Part shown: piece after piece, positions 1 to 8,108 of the stretch
Layout: each line of letters starts with the position of its first letter
Position numbering within the stretch: the stretch's first letter is position 1
Source of the DNA: Fibrobacter sp.
GTDB taxonomy: Bacteria; Fibrobacterota; Fibrobacteria; Fibrobacterales; Fibrobacteraceae
Assembly: GCA_012841225.1 (NCBI GenBank)
Contig: DUVD01000108.1
Location: 1 to 30,867 of the forward strand
Direction: 5' to 3'
DNA: 30,867 nucleotides
Made by a program: the position numbers and the translations under genes
Notes under the pieces: model-generated
What the model saw: only the letters and a program-made list of their open reading frames with translations
Database searches by the model: none
What the model was told of the DNA's origin: nothing

Positions 1-285
1 GATGGATTAAAACGTTATTGCTTGGCGTCTAACTTTAAAAATACCAGTTTAGCTAATTGCGATGAATATAAAAAATTAAGCCAAATAGATAAGGAAAATA
101 ATAAAGTGAAGGAATTGCTTTGGCAGTGGTGTGCCGATAGGCGTTGGGATTATAAAACTTACCCACAGTGCGGCACTGCCATAGTGAGCCGCTATCGTTT
201 GCAAAATCAGAAATCGAACATTCTAAAACGCGTTGTGGATTCTTGGTGTAGTGAATATCCAAAAGATGTTCAATGCGGTTATTAA
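1..285 (+). CDS. C-terminal part of an unrecognised Cys-rich protein (5' end outside window)
   Basis: The frame is open from base 1 to a TAA at 283-285, so only the last 94 residues are seen; the true start lies upstream. An internal TTG at 22 could be mistaken for a start, but nothing supports it. The visible part is polar with many Lys, Asn and Trp. It has six cysteines (contexts RYC, ANC, QWC, PQC, SWC, VQC), an even number that would suit disulfide bonds in a periplasmic or surface protein, though this is inference. I do not recognise a family. Its stop is 20 bp before the start of the DUF3450-like gene, so it could be co-transcribed with the TonB cluster. Confidence 0.55.
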   Translation, partial: DGLKRYCLASNFKNTSLANCDEYKKLSQIDKENNKVKELLWQWCADRRWDYKTYPQCGTAIVSRYRLQNQKSNILKRVVDSWCSEYPKDVQCGY

Positions 286-305
286 AAGTATTAAAAGAGG
301 TATTT

Positions 306-1142
306 ATGAATTATAAGTTGATGATTGTTTTTTTATTTCTTTTCGTAGGCCTTACTACCAGTGGATTTGCTGAAGTGAGTGCCGATATACGCGATTTGGA
401 AACACAGAAAGTGGCTCTAGATAATGAAGTAAAAAAAATGGGAGCTCAGGTTAAAGAGACAGAAAAATTAATTAAAGAAGATGCGACCCGTTACGCTACA
501 CTGGAAAAAAGATATCGCGATGACTTAACGCGTCGCTCCTCAGAACTAGATTCATTAAATGTAAAGATAAAAAAAATAGCTGAGCAACTGCAATTAGAAA
601 AGAACAAGCAAATAAACGCTAAAAATAGAACAGAACGCGTAAAGAGCAAAAGAAAAGCGGCTCTTGGATTAATGATGGAATCCTGTAAGGCTTTAGAAGT
701 TCAAGTAGAGCAAAGCATCCCTTGGGATAAAGAGGCTCGTTTAGAACGTGTTCGTTCGCTACTTCGCGATCTTCAAACAGAGAATGCTTCAGAAGAAGAA
801 GCTTTTTCGCGGATGAAATCTTTAATTCAAGAGGAAATTCGATTTGGTGATGAAGTGGCTATTTTGAATGCCCCTTTTACTCGAAAAAATGGAGAGACCA
901 TTAACGCTAAAATTTTAAGAATTGGAAACCAATGGATGGTTTATACCGATGAAAACGCTACGGTATATGGAGCCTTAATGCGAAAGTTAGAAAGTGGAAA
1001 AGTAGTTTACGAATGGAATGAGTCTTTGACTCTCTCTGAACGCGAGGCAGTTAAGCTCGCTATCGATGTGAAACAAGCCCGCAAAGCTCCTCAAATGGTT
1101 ACTTTACCTTTGTCGCTCTCTGTGCAAAGGGAAGGGAAATAA
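306..1142 (+). CDS. DUF3450-like periplasmic coiled-coil protein of a TonB2-type system
   Basis: A 278-residue protein with a signal peptide (about 1-22, ending SGFA), a long Lys/Glu-rich coiled coil (about 24-125) and a C-terminal globular part ending near an LPLSL motif (267-271). I chose the ATG at 306 over an in-frame ATG at 273 because AGAGG (296-300) lies just before it and the signal peptide starts there. DUF3450 proteins head the operons that encode TtpC, ExbB2, ExbD2, TonB2 and a TPR protein in Vibrio and relatives, and the same order follows here. The presumed role is an accessory periplasmic partner of the TonB motor. Its C-terminal part resembles that of the next gene product: an LRIG/LRLG block and an EWN block have identical spacing in the two proteins. 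Family assignment rests on context plus architecture. Confidence 0.72.
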   Translation: MNYKLMIVFLFLFVGLTTSGFAEVSADIRDLETQKVALDNEVKKMGAQVKETEKLIKEDATRYATLEKRYRDDLTRRSSELDSLNVKIKKIAEQLQLEKNKQINAKNRTERVKSKRKAALGLMMESCKALEVQVEQSIPWDKEARLERVRSLLRDLQTENASEEEAFSRMKSLIQEEIRFGDEVAILNAPFTRKNGETINAKILRIGNQWMVYTDENATVYGALMRKLESGKVVYEWNESLTLSEREAVKLAIDVKQARKAPQMVTLPLSLSVQREGK

Positions 1143-1143
1143 A

Positions 1144-2652
1144 ATGAAACAATTTATTTTAATTTTATTATGCAGTGTCTTTTTAATGCCTATCGTGGTA
1201 GAGGCTCGTTCGTCTAAAGAAGAGGCTCAAATACAAGACTCCTTAAAGCAAGTTCGCTTAAATCAGTTAAAAAAAGAAGTCGACGCTATGCTTCGCATCC
1301 GCTTAGAAAAAGCCGATGAACTTGAAAAAAAAGAAGCGGCGCATTGGCGAGCAAAGTATAAAGAAAATCGCCTGACAGAAGAGCATCAAGCCGAGTCAAG
1401 GGCATTAGAAGCACGCTACTCTAAATTATCAACAGATTTAGGGCGTTTAACAGAAGAACTAATGTCGTCTAAAACGGCGACTTCTGGTTTTGAAGAAAAA
1501 GCCTCCGCCGAAGAGTCATCATGGGACGCGTTTCAAATGCAGGTGGATCTATCTATACAAAAAAGACTAGAGGAAATTCCTGGCGATTATCCCTTAAATA
1601 TGGAAATGCGATTGCTAACACTCCATAAAGCCAAGGACGTATTGCAAAAGAAAAACGCCAACCTTATGGGACCCATGCAAGATTTATTTGAAGAACTGCT
1701 ACAGCGCTACGCTTGGACTTATACGCAAGAAATAGAAACGCGTTTCTCTCAAATGGGAAGTCGCGCCGAAGTGAAAGTAGATCGTTTGCGTTTAGGTACA
1801 GTTTTTTTAGGCGAGGTCGATCGGGATCAGTCACAAGTACAAGCATTGCTTAGAACAGGGGCTCTTCAAGGTAAAGTTTTTGAATGGAATGACGACCTTG
1901 TACCTAGTTTAGAAACGGAAATTCGCTCGGCTGTATTAAGTAGCAAAAAAGAAGATCTTATCTCGGTGCCTCTAGATCTTTTACAAAATAAAACAATCAA
2001 GAATACCGTTTCGGGAGATGCTCCTGTAGAGGGCAAAGAGGCTTTTATTGCGTGGTTTAAAAAAGGCGGGATAGTGATGTATCCTTTAGCCTTAGCTGCG
2101 TTTTTTGCTCTTTTGCTTTGCTTAGAGCGCTTTATTGTGCTTTCTCGCCGAGGGCATCTGAGCAAGCGTTTTAATAAGAAATTCAGCGAGCTAGTGGATT
2201 CCAAAAAATACAAAGACGCTGCTGATCTTTGCTTAAAAAAAGAGACGAGTCTTTCTCTTATTCTTTTTAGTGTAATTAATCGCGCCACAGAAACCAGAGA
2301 TGCCGCCGAAAAATCACTTCAGGAAGCGTTGCTTCGCGAACAGCCTAAGTTGGAAAAACGGATGGGCTTAATTGCGGCCATAGGTTCCATTGCCCCTTTG
2401 TTAGGACTATTAGGAACGGTGACGGGTATTATCACCTTATTTACGGTAATCACGGAGCTCGGTACTAATGATGCACGCGTTTTAGCGGGAGGTATTTCAG
2501 AAGCCTTGGTGACTACCGAAACAGGGCTATTAATTGCCATCCCTGTGATGATTTTACACGGGCTTCTTAGCGAGAAAATAGAACAGGTTACTAGTGAACT
2601 CTACGTGCAAAGCACATCACTTTTAAACACGCTGTTTCCTAAGGATTCTTAA
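1144..2652 (+). CDS. ttpC: TtpC-like protein: DUF3450-like periplasmic region fused to an ExbB/TolQ/MotA proton-channel domain
   Basis: A 502-residue protein with a signal peptide (1-21, VVEA), a coiled coil (about 25-135) and a periplasmic domain (about 140-285). Membrane segments lie near 309-333, 408-438 and 455-478. The channel domain carries the family hallmarks APLLGLLGTVTG (about 417-428) and GISEALVTTETGLL (about 450-463). In Vibrio TonB2 systems, TtpC is an essential inner-membrane partner of ExbB2/ExbD2/TonB2 that reaches into the periplasm. The gene starts one base after the upstream stop codon, with AAGGGA as ribosome site, and is followed after 3 bp by a conventional ExbB. The periplasmic region is similar to the preceding gene product, suggesting duplication followed by fusion. 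Confidence 0.85.
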   Translation: MKQFILILLCSVFLMPIVVEARSSKEEAQIQDSLKQVRLNQLKKEVDAMLRIRLEKADELEKKEAAHWRAKYKENRLTEEHQAESRALEARYSKLSTDLGRLTEELMSSKTATSGFEEKASAEESSWDAFQMQVDLSIQKRLEEIPGDYPLNMEMRLLTLHKAKDVLQKKNANLMGPMQDLFEELLQRYAWTYTQEIETRFSQMGSRAEVKVDRLRLGTVFLGEVDRDQSQVQALLRTGALQGKVFEWNDDLVPSLETEIRSAVLSSKKEDLISVPLDLLQNKTIKNTVSGDAPVEGKEAFIAWFKKGGIVMYPLALAAFFALLLCLERFIVLSRRGHLSKRFNKKFSELVDSKKYKDAADLCLKKETSLSLILFSVINRATETRDAAEKSLQEALLREQPKLEKRMGLIAAIGSIAPLLGLLGTVTGIITLFTVITELGTNDARVLAGGISEALVTTETGLLIAIPVMILHGLLSEKIEQVTSELYVQSTSLLNTLFPKDS

Positions 2653-2655
2653 GGC

Positions 2656-3318
2656 ATGTCTGACTCCTTTTATTTATTAATAGAGTTCTTATTAAACACC
2701 TATGAAGCCGGCGGCATGGTTATGCTCCCGATTTTGCTAACAGGGGTGGTTGGTTTTTACTTTTTGTATTCGAGCTGGCTTCGCATTGGATCGGATTATT
2801 TTAAAACGGGCCTTGGCAAAGAAGTAGAGCAAATGGGAGTGCTTTTAGAAAATGGCGATATCGACCAAGCGGCAGCCCTTGTAAAAAAAAGCTCTGGTAT
2901 TGTGACGCGAGAACTTTCTTACGCTTTAATACAAGCCACAGAGGCTCCAAATGGATTTGAAGACTATATGTCTATTCGGTTGTTGAAGACTTCTCGTTAT
3001 ATAGAACAGGGTACGCATGTGATATCGATGATGGCTGCTGCAGCACCTTTATTAGGTTTATTGGGAACGGTGACGGGCATGGTAGCTACTTTTGATGTGA
3101 TTACTCTTTATGGTAATCAGAACCCAGTGTTGATGGCCGATGGCATTTCGGAAGCGCTTATCACCACGCAGAGTGGTTTATTGGTTGCATTTCCTTTAAC
3201 ACTCTTAAAGCAACGCTTAAACGAACGTATAGACACGATTCGAGATCAAATTGAGTTAGGATCAACTATGATTTATAATTATATGCAAAAAATGAGAGGA
3301 GGTTCCTGTGAACTTTAA
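2656..3318 (+). CDS. exbB: ExbB/TolQ/MotA-family proton channel subunit
   Basis: A 220-residue inner-membrane protein with three predicted membrane segments. The first is near residues 18-38; the other two contain the diagnostic APLLGLLGTVTGM and GISEALITTQSGLLVAFP motifs that line the proton path in ExbB/TolQ. With ExbD it forms the proton-motive-force motor that energises TonB. It lies in a tight operon: 3 bp after the TtpC-like gene, and its end overlaps the exbD start by 11 bp. It is shorter and simpler than the preceding TtpC-like gene, as in Vibrio TonB2 clusters where both forms are needed. Whether it serves TonB-dependent uptake or another envelope process cannot be read from this window, which has no TonB-dependent receptor. 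Confidence 0.92.
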   Translation: MSDSFYLLIEFLLNTYEAGGMVMLPILLTGVVGFYFLYSSWLRIGSDYFKTGLGKEVEQMGVLLENGDIDQAAALVKKSSGIVTRELSYALIQATEAPNGFEDYMSIRLLKTSRYIEQGTHVISMMAAAAPLLGLLGTVTGMVATFDVITLYGNQNPVLMADGISEALITTQSGLLVAFPLTLLKQRLNERIDTIRDQIELGSTMIYNYMQKMRGGSCEL

Positions 3319-3712
3319 TTTACCTCGTCGCAAAAGAAAAGAAGTGGGCGTAGAAATGGGCCCTTTAATGGACATTGTGTTTATTTTATTAATCTTTTTT
3401 GTGGTAACCTCTTCTTTTACAAGAGAAACGGGCGTTGATGTGACAAAGCCTCAAGCGCAAAGTGCTAGCCAACTAGAAAAAGAAAATATTTTAATTGCCA
3501 TTACGCGTGAAGGTACCATTCATATTCATGAGCGCCAAGTCGATATCGCTTCTTTGCAAGATATTTTAAAACAACTTTTAGCCAAAACGCCAGATAGAGA
3601 GGCGGTGGTAATCGCCGATAAAAATGCTGTTACAGGCACTCTTGTTCAAGTTATAGATGCGTGTAACCTATCTGGAGTCAAAAAAATCTCTATTGCAGCG
3701 CAAGCGGAGTAG
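3308..3712 (+). CDS. exbD: ExbD/TolR-family motor protein
   Basis: A 134-residue protein with a short basic cytoplasmic N-terminus, one membrane helix (about 20-40) and a periplasmic domain. The helix carries the essential proton-carrying Asp at residue 22 (context GPLMDIVFILL), matching Asp25 of E. coli ExbD. The start is GTG at 3308, supported by a strong GAGGAGG ribosome site (3296-3302) inside the end of exbB; the 11-bp overlap implies translational coupling. The next gene, tonB, starts 10 bp after its stop. ExbD rather than TolR is favoured by the adjacent TonB and the absence of tolA/tolB/pal. Confidence 0.92.
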   Translation: MNFNLPRRKRKEVGVEMGPLMDIVFILLIFFVVTSSFTRETGVDVTKPQAQSASQLEKENILIAITREGTIHIHERQVDIASLQDILKQLLAKTPDREAVVIADKNAVTGTLVQVIDACNLSGVKKISIAAQAE

Positions 3713-3722
3713 GGCAAAAAAG

Positions 3723-4355
3723 ATGAAATGGCTTAAGCGTTTTTTAGTTTTATTAGCGGCAGTGCTTTCGAGCTTACTACTTGTGTTTTCTGTTACCCTT
3801 GCCAATTTTTTAATTAAGGGCGAGTTGTTTCGCACCAGGCAATACGTAAAAACGGAAATTCAAATCAAAAAACCAGAAGAAGTTAAAAAACAATTAGAAA
3901 AGAAAAAACCAACACGCAAGCCTAATCGACAAAAGTCCATAACTCGTTCTCCTAAGTCAGGACCTCGTTTTTCGATGGATTTAAATGCTTTTGGTGGCAC
4001 CGATGGAGCTGTGATTAACGAAGAGCTTGTTACGGGCATTCGAGGCGGCGGCTTTACTAAAGAATCAGGTGATGTGGATGAAAAGCCATCGAGTCGTGGG
4101 TTTCCTTCTTTTTTACCCCCCCAAAGCATACGCGATAATGAGCAAGACGCTTTACTTCGCCTCTCTTTTTGCGTTGATACTCAAGGGAAGGTTTACGATA
4201 TTAAGGTTATAGAAGAGACTCCTGCAGGTAAAGGGCTTATTCAAGCGGGTAAAGAGGCTTTATTGCAAATGACTTTTGCACCGGCCAAAAAAGCGGGCAA
4301 AGCAGTGCCCTATTGCGGAATGGAGCAGCCTTTTGAAATCAAATTTAGGGATTAG
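3723..4355 (+). CDS. tonB: TonB energy-transducing protein
   Basis: A 210-residue protein with an N-terminal membrane anchor (about 7-33), a basic Lys/Pro-rich spacer (about 48-75, KKPEEVKKQ and KKKPTRKPN), a Gly-rich linker, and a C-terminal TonB domain (about 130-210). The domain shows the pattern LLRLSFCVDTQGKVYDIKV, then TFAPAKKAGKAV and a final FEIKF strand. I chose the ATG at 3723 because it gives a normal anchor; an upstream in-frame ATG at 3657 would overlap exbD deeply. It is expected to carry ExbBD-derived energy across the periplasm to outer-membrane transporters. Two Cys residues in the C-terminal domain (in SFCVD and PYCGM) are a mild oddity and could form a disulfide. Confidence 0.88.
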   Translation: MKWLKRFLVLLAAVLSSLLLVFSVTLANFLIKGELFRTRQYVKTEIQIKKPEEVKKQLEKKKPTRKPNRQKSITRSPKSGPRFSMDLNAFGGTDGAVINEELVTGIRGGGFTKESGDVDEKPSSRGFPSFLPPQSIRDNEQDALLRLSFCVDTQGKVYDIKVIEETPAGKGLIQAGKEALLQMTFAPAKKAGKAVPYCGMEQPFEIKFRD

Positions 4356-4405
4356 TGCTTAGTGAATGGCCGCTTCAGAATATTTTTTTATTGGACTACA
4401 TAGAG

Positions 4406-5428
4406 ATGAAACTTTTTATTTTCTTATTTTGTTTTAGCGTAGTATCGGCATTCTCGATTCAAGAGGAGACTATTCTTTTAGACCGAGCTAATACGCTTTA
4501 TAAAGAAGGGCGTTACGCTCAAGCCATTTTGCTCTATCGCAAAGCGGGTTCACGTGGGGCAGATCCTATTGCCGTTAGTTTTAATACGGGAAACTGTTTT
4601 TTTCAAACAGAGAAATATCCCGAAGCCGCTGCTGCTTATAGAAAGGCCGTTAATTTCTCTAAAGGCGCCTTTGCTCCTGCTTTGTTTAACCTCGCTTCTG
4701 TTTATTTTCGTTTAAAGTTATTTCCAGAAAGTATTGCGACTTATCACAGGGCTCTCACACTTGAGCCTAACAATGGTTCTGGATGGTTGTTTTTAGGAGA
4801 AGCTTACGCTCGGACCGGAGACAAAGTCGGCACAGTAAGGGCCTTAGAAAAGGCCTATGATTTGGATTCTATTGATATTAGCGTTGCGTACCAACTTGCC
4901 GAGGCACATATTGCCCTTCAGGATTTTGATCGCGCCATTATCCTTATTAGAAAAGCATATAGTCGACATCCGGAAGAAGTGGATTTTCTAGTCTACCTAG
5001 GGGACGTTTATCGGCTTCAAAAAGATTTTGAGTCAAGTGCATCTGCTTATAGAGAAGCGCTCTCTATTCGTCCAGAAGACGTTAATTTGTTATACAAATT
5101 AGCGGACGTCCTCGCGGAAGGGAACCAGGAGTATATGGCGATGGATGTTTTAACGCAAGCCCTGCTCATTAAACCAAGTTTTTCAGATGCGGCTATTTTT
5201 CTTGGTAACTTGGCATTCGACACCAAATGGTGGGATCGTGCCGAAACGGCTTATGAACAAGCGGCAAAATATAAAAATCCAGAAGCAGCTTATGGTTTTA
5301 AAAACTTGGCTTATGAGGCTAGCCTAAAGCAAAATAATGAAGAAGCACTCAAACTTCTTAAAAAAGCCTTACAATTTTATCCCGAAGATCTCACTATCCA
5401 AGCCGAAATTCTGAATTTTGAAGAATAA
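4406..5428 (+). CDS. Periplasmic TPR-repeat protein closing the TonB2-type operon
   Basis: A 340-residue protein with a cleavable signal peptide (about 1-16, SVVSA) followed by about nine tetratricopeptide-like repeats over most of its length; blocks such as LYKEGRYAQAILLYRKA and EKYPEAAAAYRKA fit the consensus. I chose the ATG at 4406 because it begins the signal peptide; a GTG at 4355 overlapping the tonB stop would add 17 non-signal residues. Vibrio TonB2 clusters end with a TPR protein in the same position. It probably works as a periplasmic scaffold or partner of TonB or the TtpC/DUF3450 proteins; the specific partner is inference. No clear terminator follows. Confidence 0.82.
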   Translation: MKLFIFLFCFSVVSAFSIQEETILLDRANTLYKEGRYAQAILLYRKAGSRGADPIAVSFNTGNCFFQTEKYPEAAAAYRKAVNFSKGAFAPALFNLASVYFRLKLFPESIATYHRALTLEPNNGSGWLFLGEAYARTGDKVGTVRALEKAYDLDSIDISVAYQLAEAHIALQDFDRAIILIRKAYSRHPEEVDFLVYLGDVYRLQKDFESSASAYREALSIRPEDVNLLYKLADVLAEGNQEYMAMDVLTQALLIKPSFSDAAIFLGNLAFDTKWWDRAETAYEQAAKYKNPEAAYGFKNLAYEASLKQNNEEALKLLKKALQFYPEDLTIQAEILNFEE

Positions 5429-5490
5429 GTTTCGTTTTTGCAAAATGACTACGAATAGGCTGTTAAATACTATAGGTATTCCCATTTTTT

Positions 5491-5519
5491 TTGAGACCTT
5501 TTTAATATTGCATTAATGA
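5491..5519 (+). promoter_or_regulatory. Possible sigma-70-type promoter for the hydrolase-like gene
   Basis: TTGAGA (5491-5496) and TAATGA (5514-5519) are separated by 17 bp in the 140-bp gap after the TPR gene, about 50 bp before the next start. The match is partial and the region is AT-rich, so chance is quite possible. Confidence 0.3.
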
Positions 5520-5568
5520 TTTATAAAGCAAATGGAGATATTATTTTGAATGTATGGAGACAACAATC

Positions 5569-6210
5569 ATGAGCGAAAAATGGTTTTGGCTTTCTGATTG
5601 GGCCGCTGATATGGAAATTTGGGAAGACGATCTTGTAGAGGCGTCCCCTGAAGCCGATCATACTTTTATTTCGTATGAAAAAATAATGAAGCAACCTAAA
5701 GACCTTTATACCTCTATTGCTGGTCTGAAAAAAGCTGATTGCGTAGTCGCATGGGGCTTGGGGTCTTTATGCTTAATGCTTTCGGCTAAAGATAGGCCTC
5801 TAGGTCAAAAATGGATTTTAATTGCGCCTGTTGTAGATTTTTGCGACGAAGTCGGAGGTTGGTCTAAGCGGAACTTAGAAATGCTTGCGCGCCAAACCGT
5901 CAAAGTCATTAGGCCTACACTGGAAAGTTTTTTAGAATTAATGGGACCATGTGATGATTTGATTCAAGAGCAATGGATAGAGACTGCTTCAAAAATGAAT
6001 GCAGAAACTCTTGCTCTCGGTTTGAATTTTTTCTGTCAAAACAAGGTAGATCTTCCTTTAGAAGACAAAGGTGAAACCTTGGTTTATTTTGGACGTGAAG
6101 ATCAAATTGTGCTCCCTGCCTTGGCAAAAAAAGCGATGGCTATTATTCCTTTTGCCAAATTTCAAGAGCGACCTAAATCAGGTCACTGGCCTCACACATT
6201 AATTTTATAG
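5569..6210 (+). CDS. Alpha/beta-hydrolase-fold protein (BioG/BioH-like) with the nucleophile Ser replaced by Gly
   Basis: A 213-residue protein. The layout resembles small esterases such as BioG/BioH: a strand leading to a nucleophile elbow (VVAWGLGSL, about 59-67), an acid position (FGREDQIV, Asp178) and a C-terminal His (SGHWPH, His206). At the elbow the usual small-x-Ser-x-Gly reads A-W-Gly63-L-G, so the nucleophile is Gly while Asp and His remain. It may be a pseudoenzyme or use another residue; Ser66 lies three positions on. I chose the ATG at 5569 because GGAG (5556-5559) lies 9 bases before it; ATG 5554 would add five residues. No biotin genes are nearby. The gene end overlaps the convergent lnt gene by 19 bp. 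Confidence 0.6.
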   Translation: MSEKWFWLSDWAADMEIWEDDLVEASPEADHTFISYEKIMKQPKDLYTSIAGLKKADCVVAWGLGSLCLMLSAKDRPLGQKWILIAPVVDFCDEVGGWSKRNLEMLARQTVKVIRPTLESFLELMGPCDDLIQEQWIETASKMNAETLALGLNFFCQNKVDLPLEDKGETLVYFGREDQIVLPALAKKAMAIIPFAKFQERPKSGHWPHTLIL

Positions 6211-8108
6211 TTCTTCTTCTTTAATTTATCTGTAACTATCGGGCTTAAAACTAAAAGAAGATAAACTGCAAAAAATAAGAGTAGCCCAATTTCAACAACA
6301 TCTCCAATGCGTGTGTAGAGAGTGTCTCTTGTTCGTAGCGGCATTTTTCTTGCAATTATGGTTTCTTCAAACAGTTCTGTCTTTTGATCTAAATGTCCAT
6401 ATTGATCTATGAATACAGAGAACCCACTATTCGCATTTCGTGCTACGGGATAGGCGTTTTCGATAGCCCTGTAGCGAATTAAATTTAGATGCTGACCTGG
6501 TGCAGTGCTCTCACCAAACCAACCATCATTGGTGATGTTGATCATTAAGCGTGAGCCGTTCCGAATAGCTTCTCGCACTTGATCTCCAAAAATAGCTTCA
6601 TAGCAAATAAAAGGAGTCCAATAAAAGGGCTCGTATACGGGCGTTACTGTTCCAGCAGTAAAATCGCCTTCCCCAAAATCCACATAGTTTAAAATAGGAA
6701 ACACGTCATCAAAAGGGATTCTTTCGCTAAAAGGAACCAGGTGTTGCTTAATATAGCGTTCTTCTTTTTTACCCGATGCAGTAGGGTGAAATAAGAATGA
6801 GGCGTTATAGAGCTCGTATTTTATTGGCCCTTGAGCAACCGGCAATCTTTCAAAATCTAAAGCACCAAGCATTAAAGAAAACCCATATTGATCGCTTAGT
6901 TTTTTAATGTGCTTTATTTGACTTGGTTGGTTTTTCAACAAATCGGGAATAGCTGTCTCGGCAAGAACGAGCAAGTCAACTTCATTTAATAAAGGGTACT
7001 TGTCGACAAGAGCCCAAGTCTTGGTCGTCACAGAGTCAAAGTACCCCTTAGTCCATTTTTTTGTTTGTGAAATGCTAGGTTGTACAAGCGCAATGGTAGG
7101 TGTTTTCTCGGAAGGGTTTTCGTAAAAAGGCTGAGCGGTTTTACCCGATAGCACAAAAGTACCATGAGCCCACAAGCAAGCTAAAATTAAAACGGGGGTA
7201 AGAATTAAGTAACGGCGTTTATTAGTAGTAAAGCTTTTGGTGACTATCATATTAGAGGCTACGATGAGCATAGTGTATCCAAAAACACCAATCCAAGGAA
7301 GGGCTTGTAACAAGCTTAAATGATTACCAAAAACATAACCCAAATGACTCCATGGAAAACTAAAATCACCTTTAGTGCGTGTCATTTCTAAGCCGGCATA
7401 GAAAATAGGGAAAAGCCAAAGCAAAACACGGTGCCCTTTCACGGTTATTTTTTTTGCCTGGATAAAAACAAATGCCGCTAAAACATTATAAGCGCTAAAG
7501 TAAGCGACCAATAGAAAGAGACCAAAAAGAATAAAGCCAGCTGGACCAACTTTCATTACATTATAAATCCAATAATAATTAATCGCGTTATAAAAAACAC
7601 CAGACCAAAAAGTGGCAAAAAGAGCAGTCGAAGTATTGTTTCTTTGCAGAACAATAAACCAAGGTACCAGAAATATTAAGGCGCCAACGCCGAGAGGTAA
7701 GGGTGGAAAAGCGAGTCCGTAAAGAACCCAAGAAATGGATGCTAAGCCCAGAGCGAGAAGGGATTCTTTGCTTTTAATATGCCGGTAATTCCACTTAACA
7801 AAATAAGTAAGCCATAAAAGAAACGGTGGTATAAATGTGGTGGCTATTGCTAAAGTACCCATGTGACCGCGAACGAGATAATCTAAAGCCAATGACAAAA
7901 AAGAAATAGAGGCGAAAAGGTAAAGTCCAGGCAAAAATGAGACCCGACACTTTTTGAAAAATAAAAATGGCAAGGCGCCCACTAAGGGTAGAGCGTGACC
8001 CGTTATAAAATAAAGCCCTGCAGTACTTGGGGCTAGAAAAAAAACAATCCCTTGAAGAAGAAGCTGAATGACGATAAAAATTAACCCATATCGGGGTAGC
8101 TGTTTCAT
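6192..8108 (-). CDS. lnt: Apolipoprotein N-acyltransferase with an extra N-terminal membrane region
   Basis: A 638-residue inner-membrane enzyme that adds the third acyl chain to lipoproteins. The nitrilase-type catalytic domain (about 335-590) has the expected triad: Glu384 (LVLAETAIP), Lys454 (YIKQHLVPFSER) and Cys502 (PFICYEAIFGD), with spacing like E. coli Glu267/Lys335/Cys387. The canonical membrane domain starts near residue 113 (LALGLASISWVLYGLAFPP). The first roughly 110 residues add several hydrophobic segments that E. coli Lnt (512 residues) lacks. The start codon overlaps the rsmI stop by 4 bp (ATGA), so translation is coupled. It lies downstream of a lipoprotein gene in the same operon. 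Confidence 0.93.
   Translation of the reverse strand: MKQLPRYGLIFIVIQLLLQGIVFFLAPSTAGLYFITGHALPLVGALPFLFFKKCRVSFLPGLYLFASISFLSLALDYLVRGHMGTLAIATTFIPPFLLWLTYFVKWNYRHIKSKESLLALGLASISWVLYGLAFPPLPLGVGALIFLVPWFIVLQRNNTSTALFATFWSGVFYNAINYYWIYNVMKVGPAGFILFGLFLLVAYFSAYNVLAAFVFIQAKKITVKGHRVLLWLFPIFYAGLEMTRTKGDFSFPWSHLGYVFGNHLSLLQALPWIGVFGYTMLIVASNMIVTKSFTTNKRRYLILTPVLILACLWAHGTFVLSGKTAQPFYENPSEKTPTIALVQPSISQTKKWTKGYFDSVTTKTWALVDKYPLLNEVDLLVLAETAIPDLLKNQPSQIKHIKKLSDQYGFSLMLGALDFERLPVAQGPIKYELYNASFLFHPTASGKKEERYIKQHLVPFSERIPFDDVFPILNYVDFGEGDFTAGTVTPVYEPFYWTPFICYEAIFGDQVREAIRNGSRLMINITNDGWFGESTAPGQHLNLIRYRAIENAYPVARNANSGFSVFIDQYGHLDQKTELFEETIIARKMPLRTRDTLYTRIGDVVEIGLLLFFAVYLLLVLSPIVTDKLKKKNYKINV

Noticed and set aside
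1866..2288. A 140-residue minus-strand frame inside the TtpC-like gene
   Set aside because: It is antisense to a well-supported channel protein and has the Ser/Arg-rich composition of a shadow frame.
5569..6210. Calling this gene bioG or bioH outright
   Set aside because: The nucleophile is missing and no biotin genes are adjacent; only fold-level similarity can be supported.
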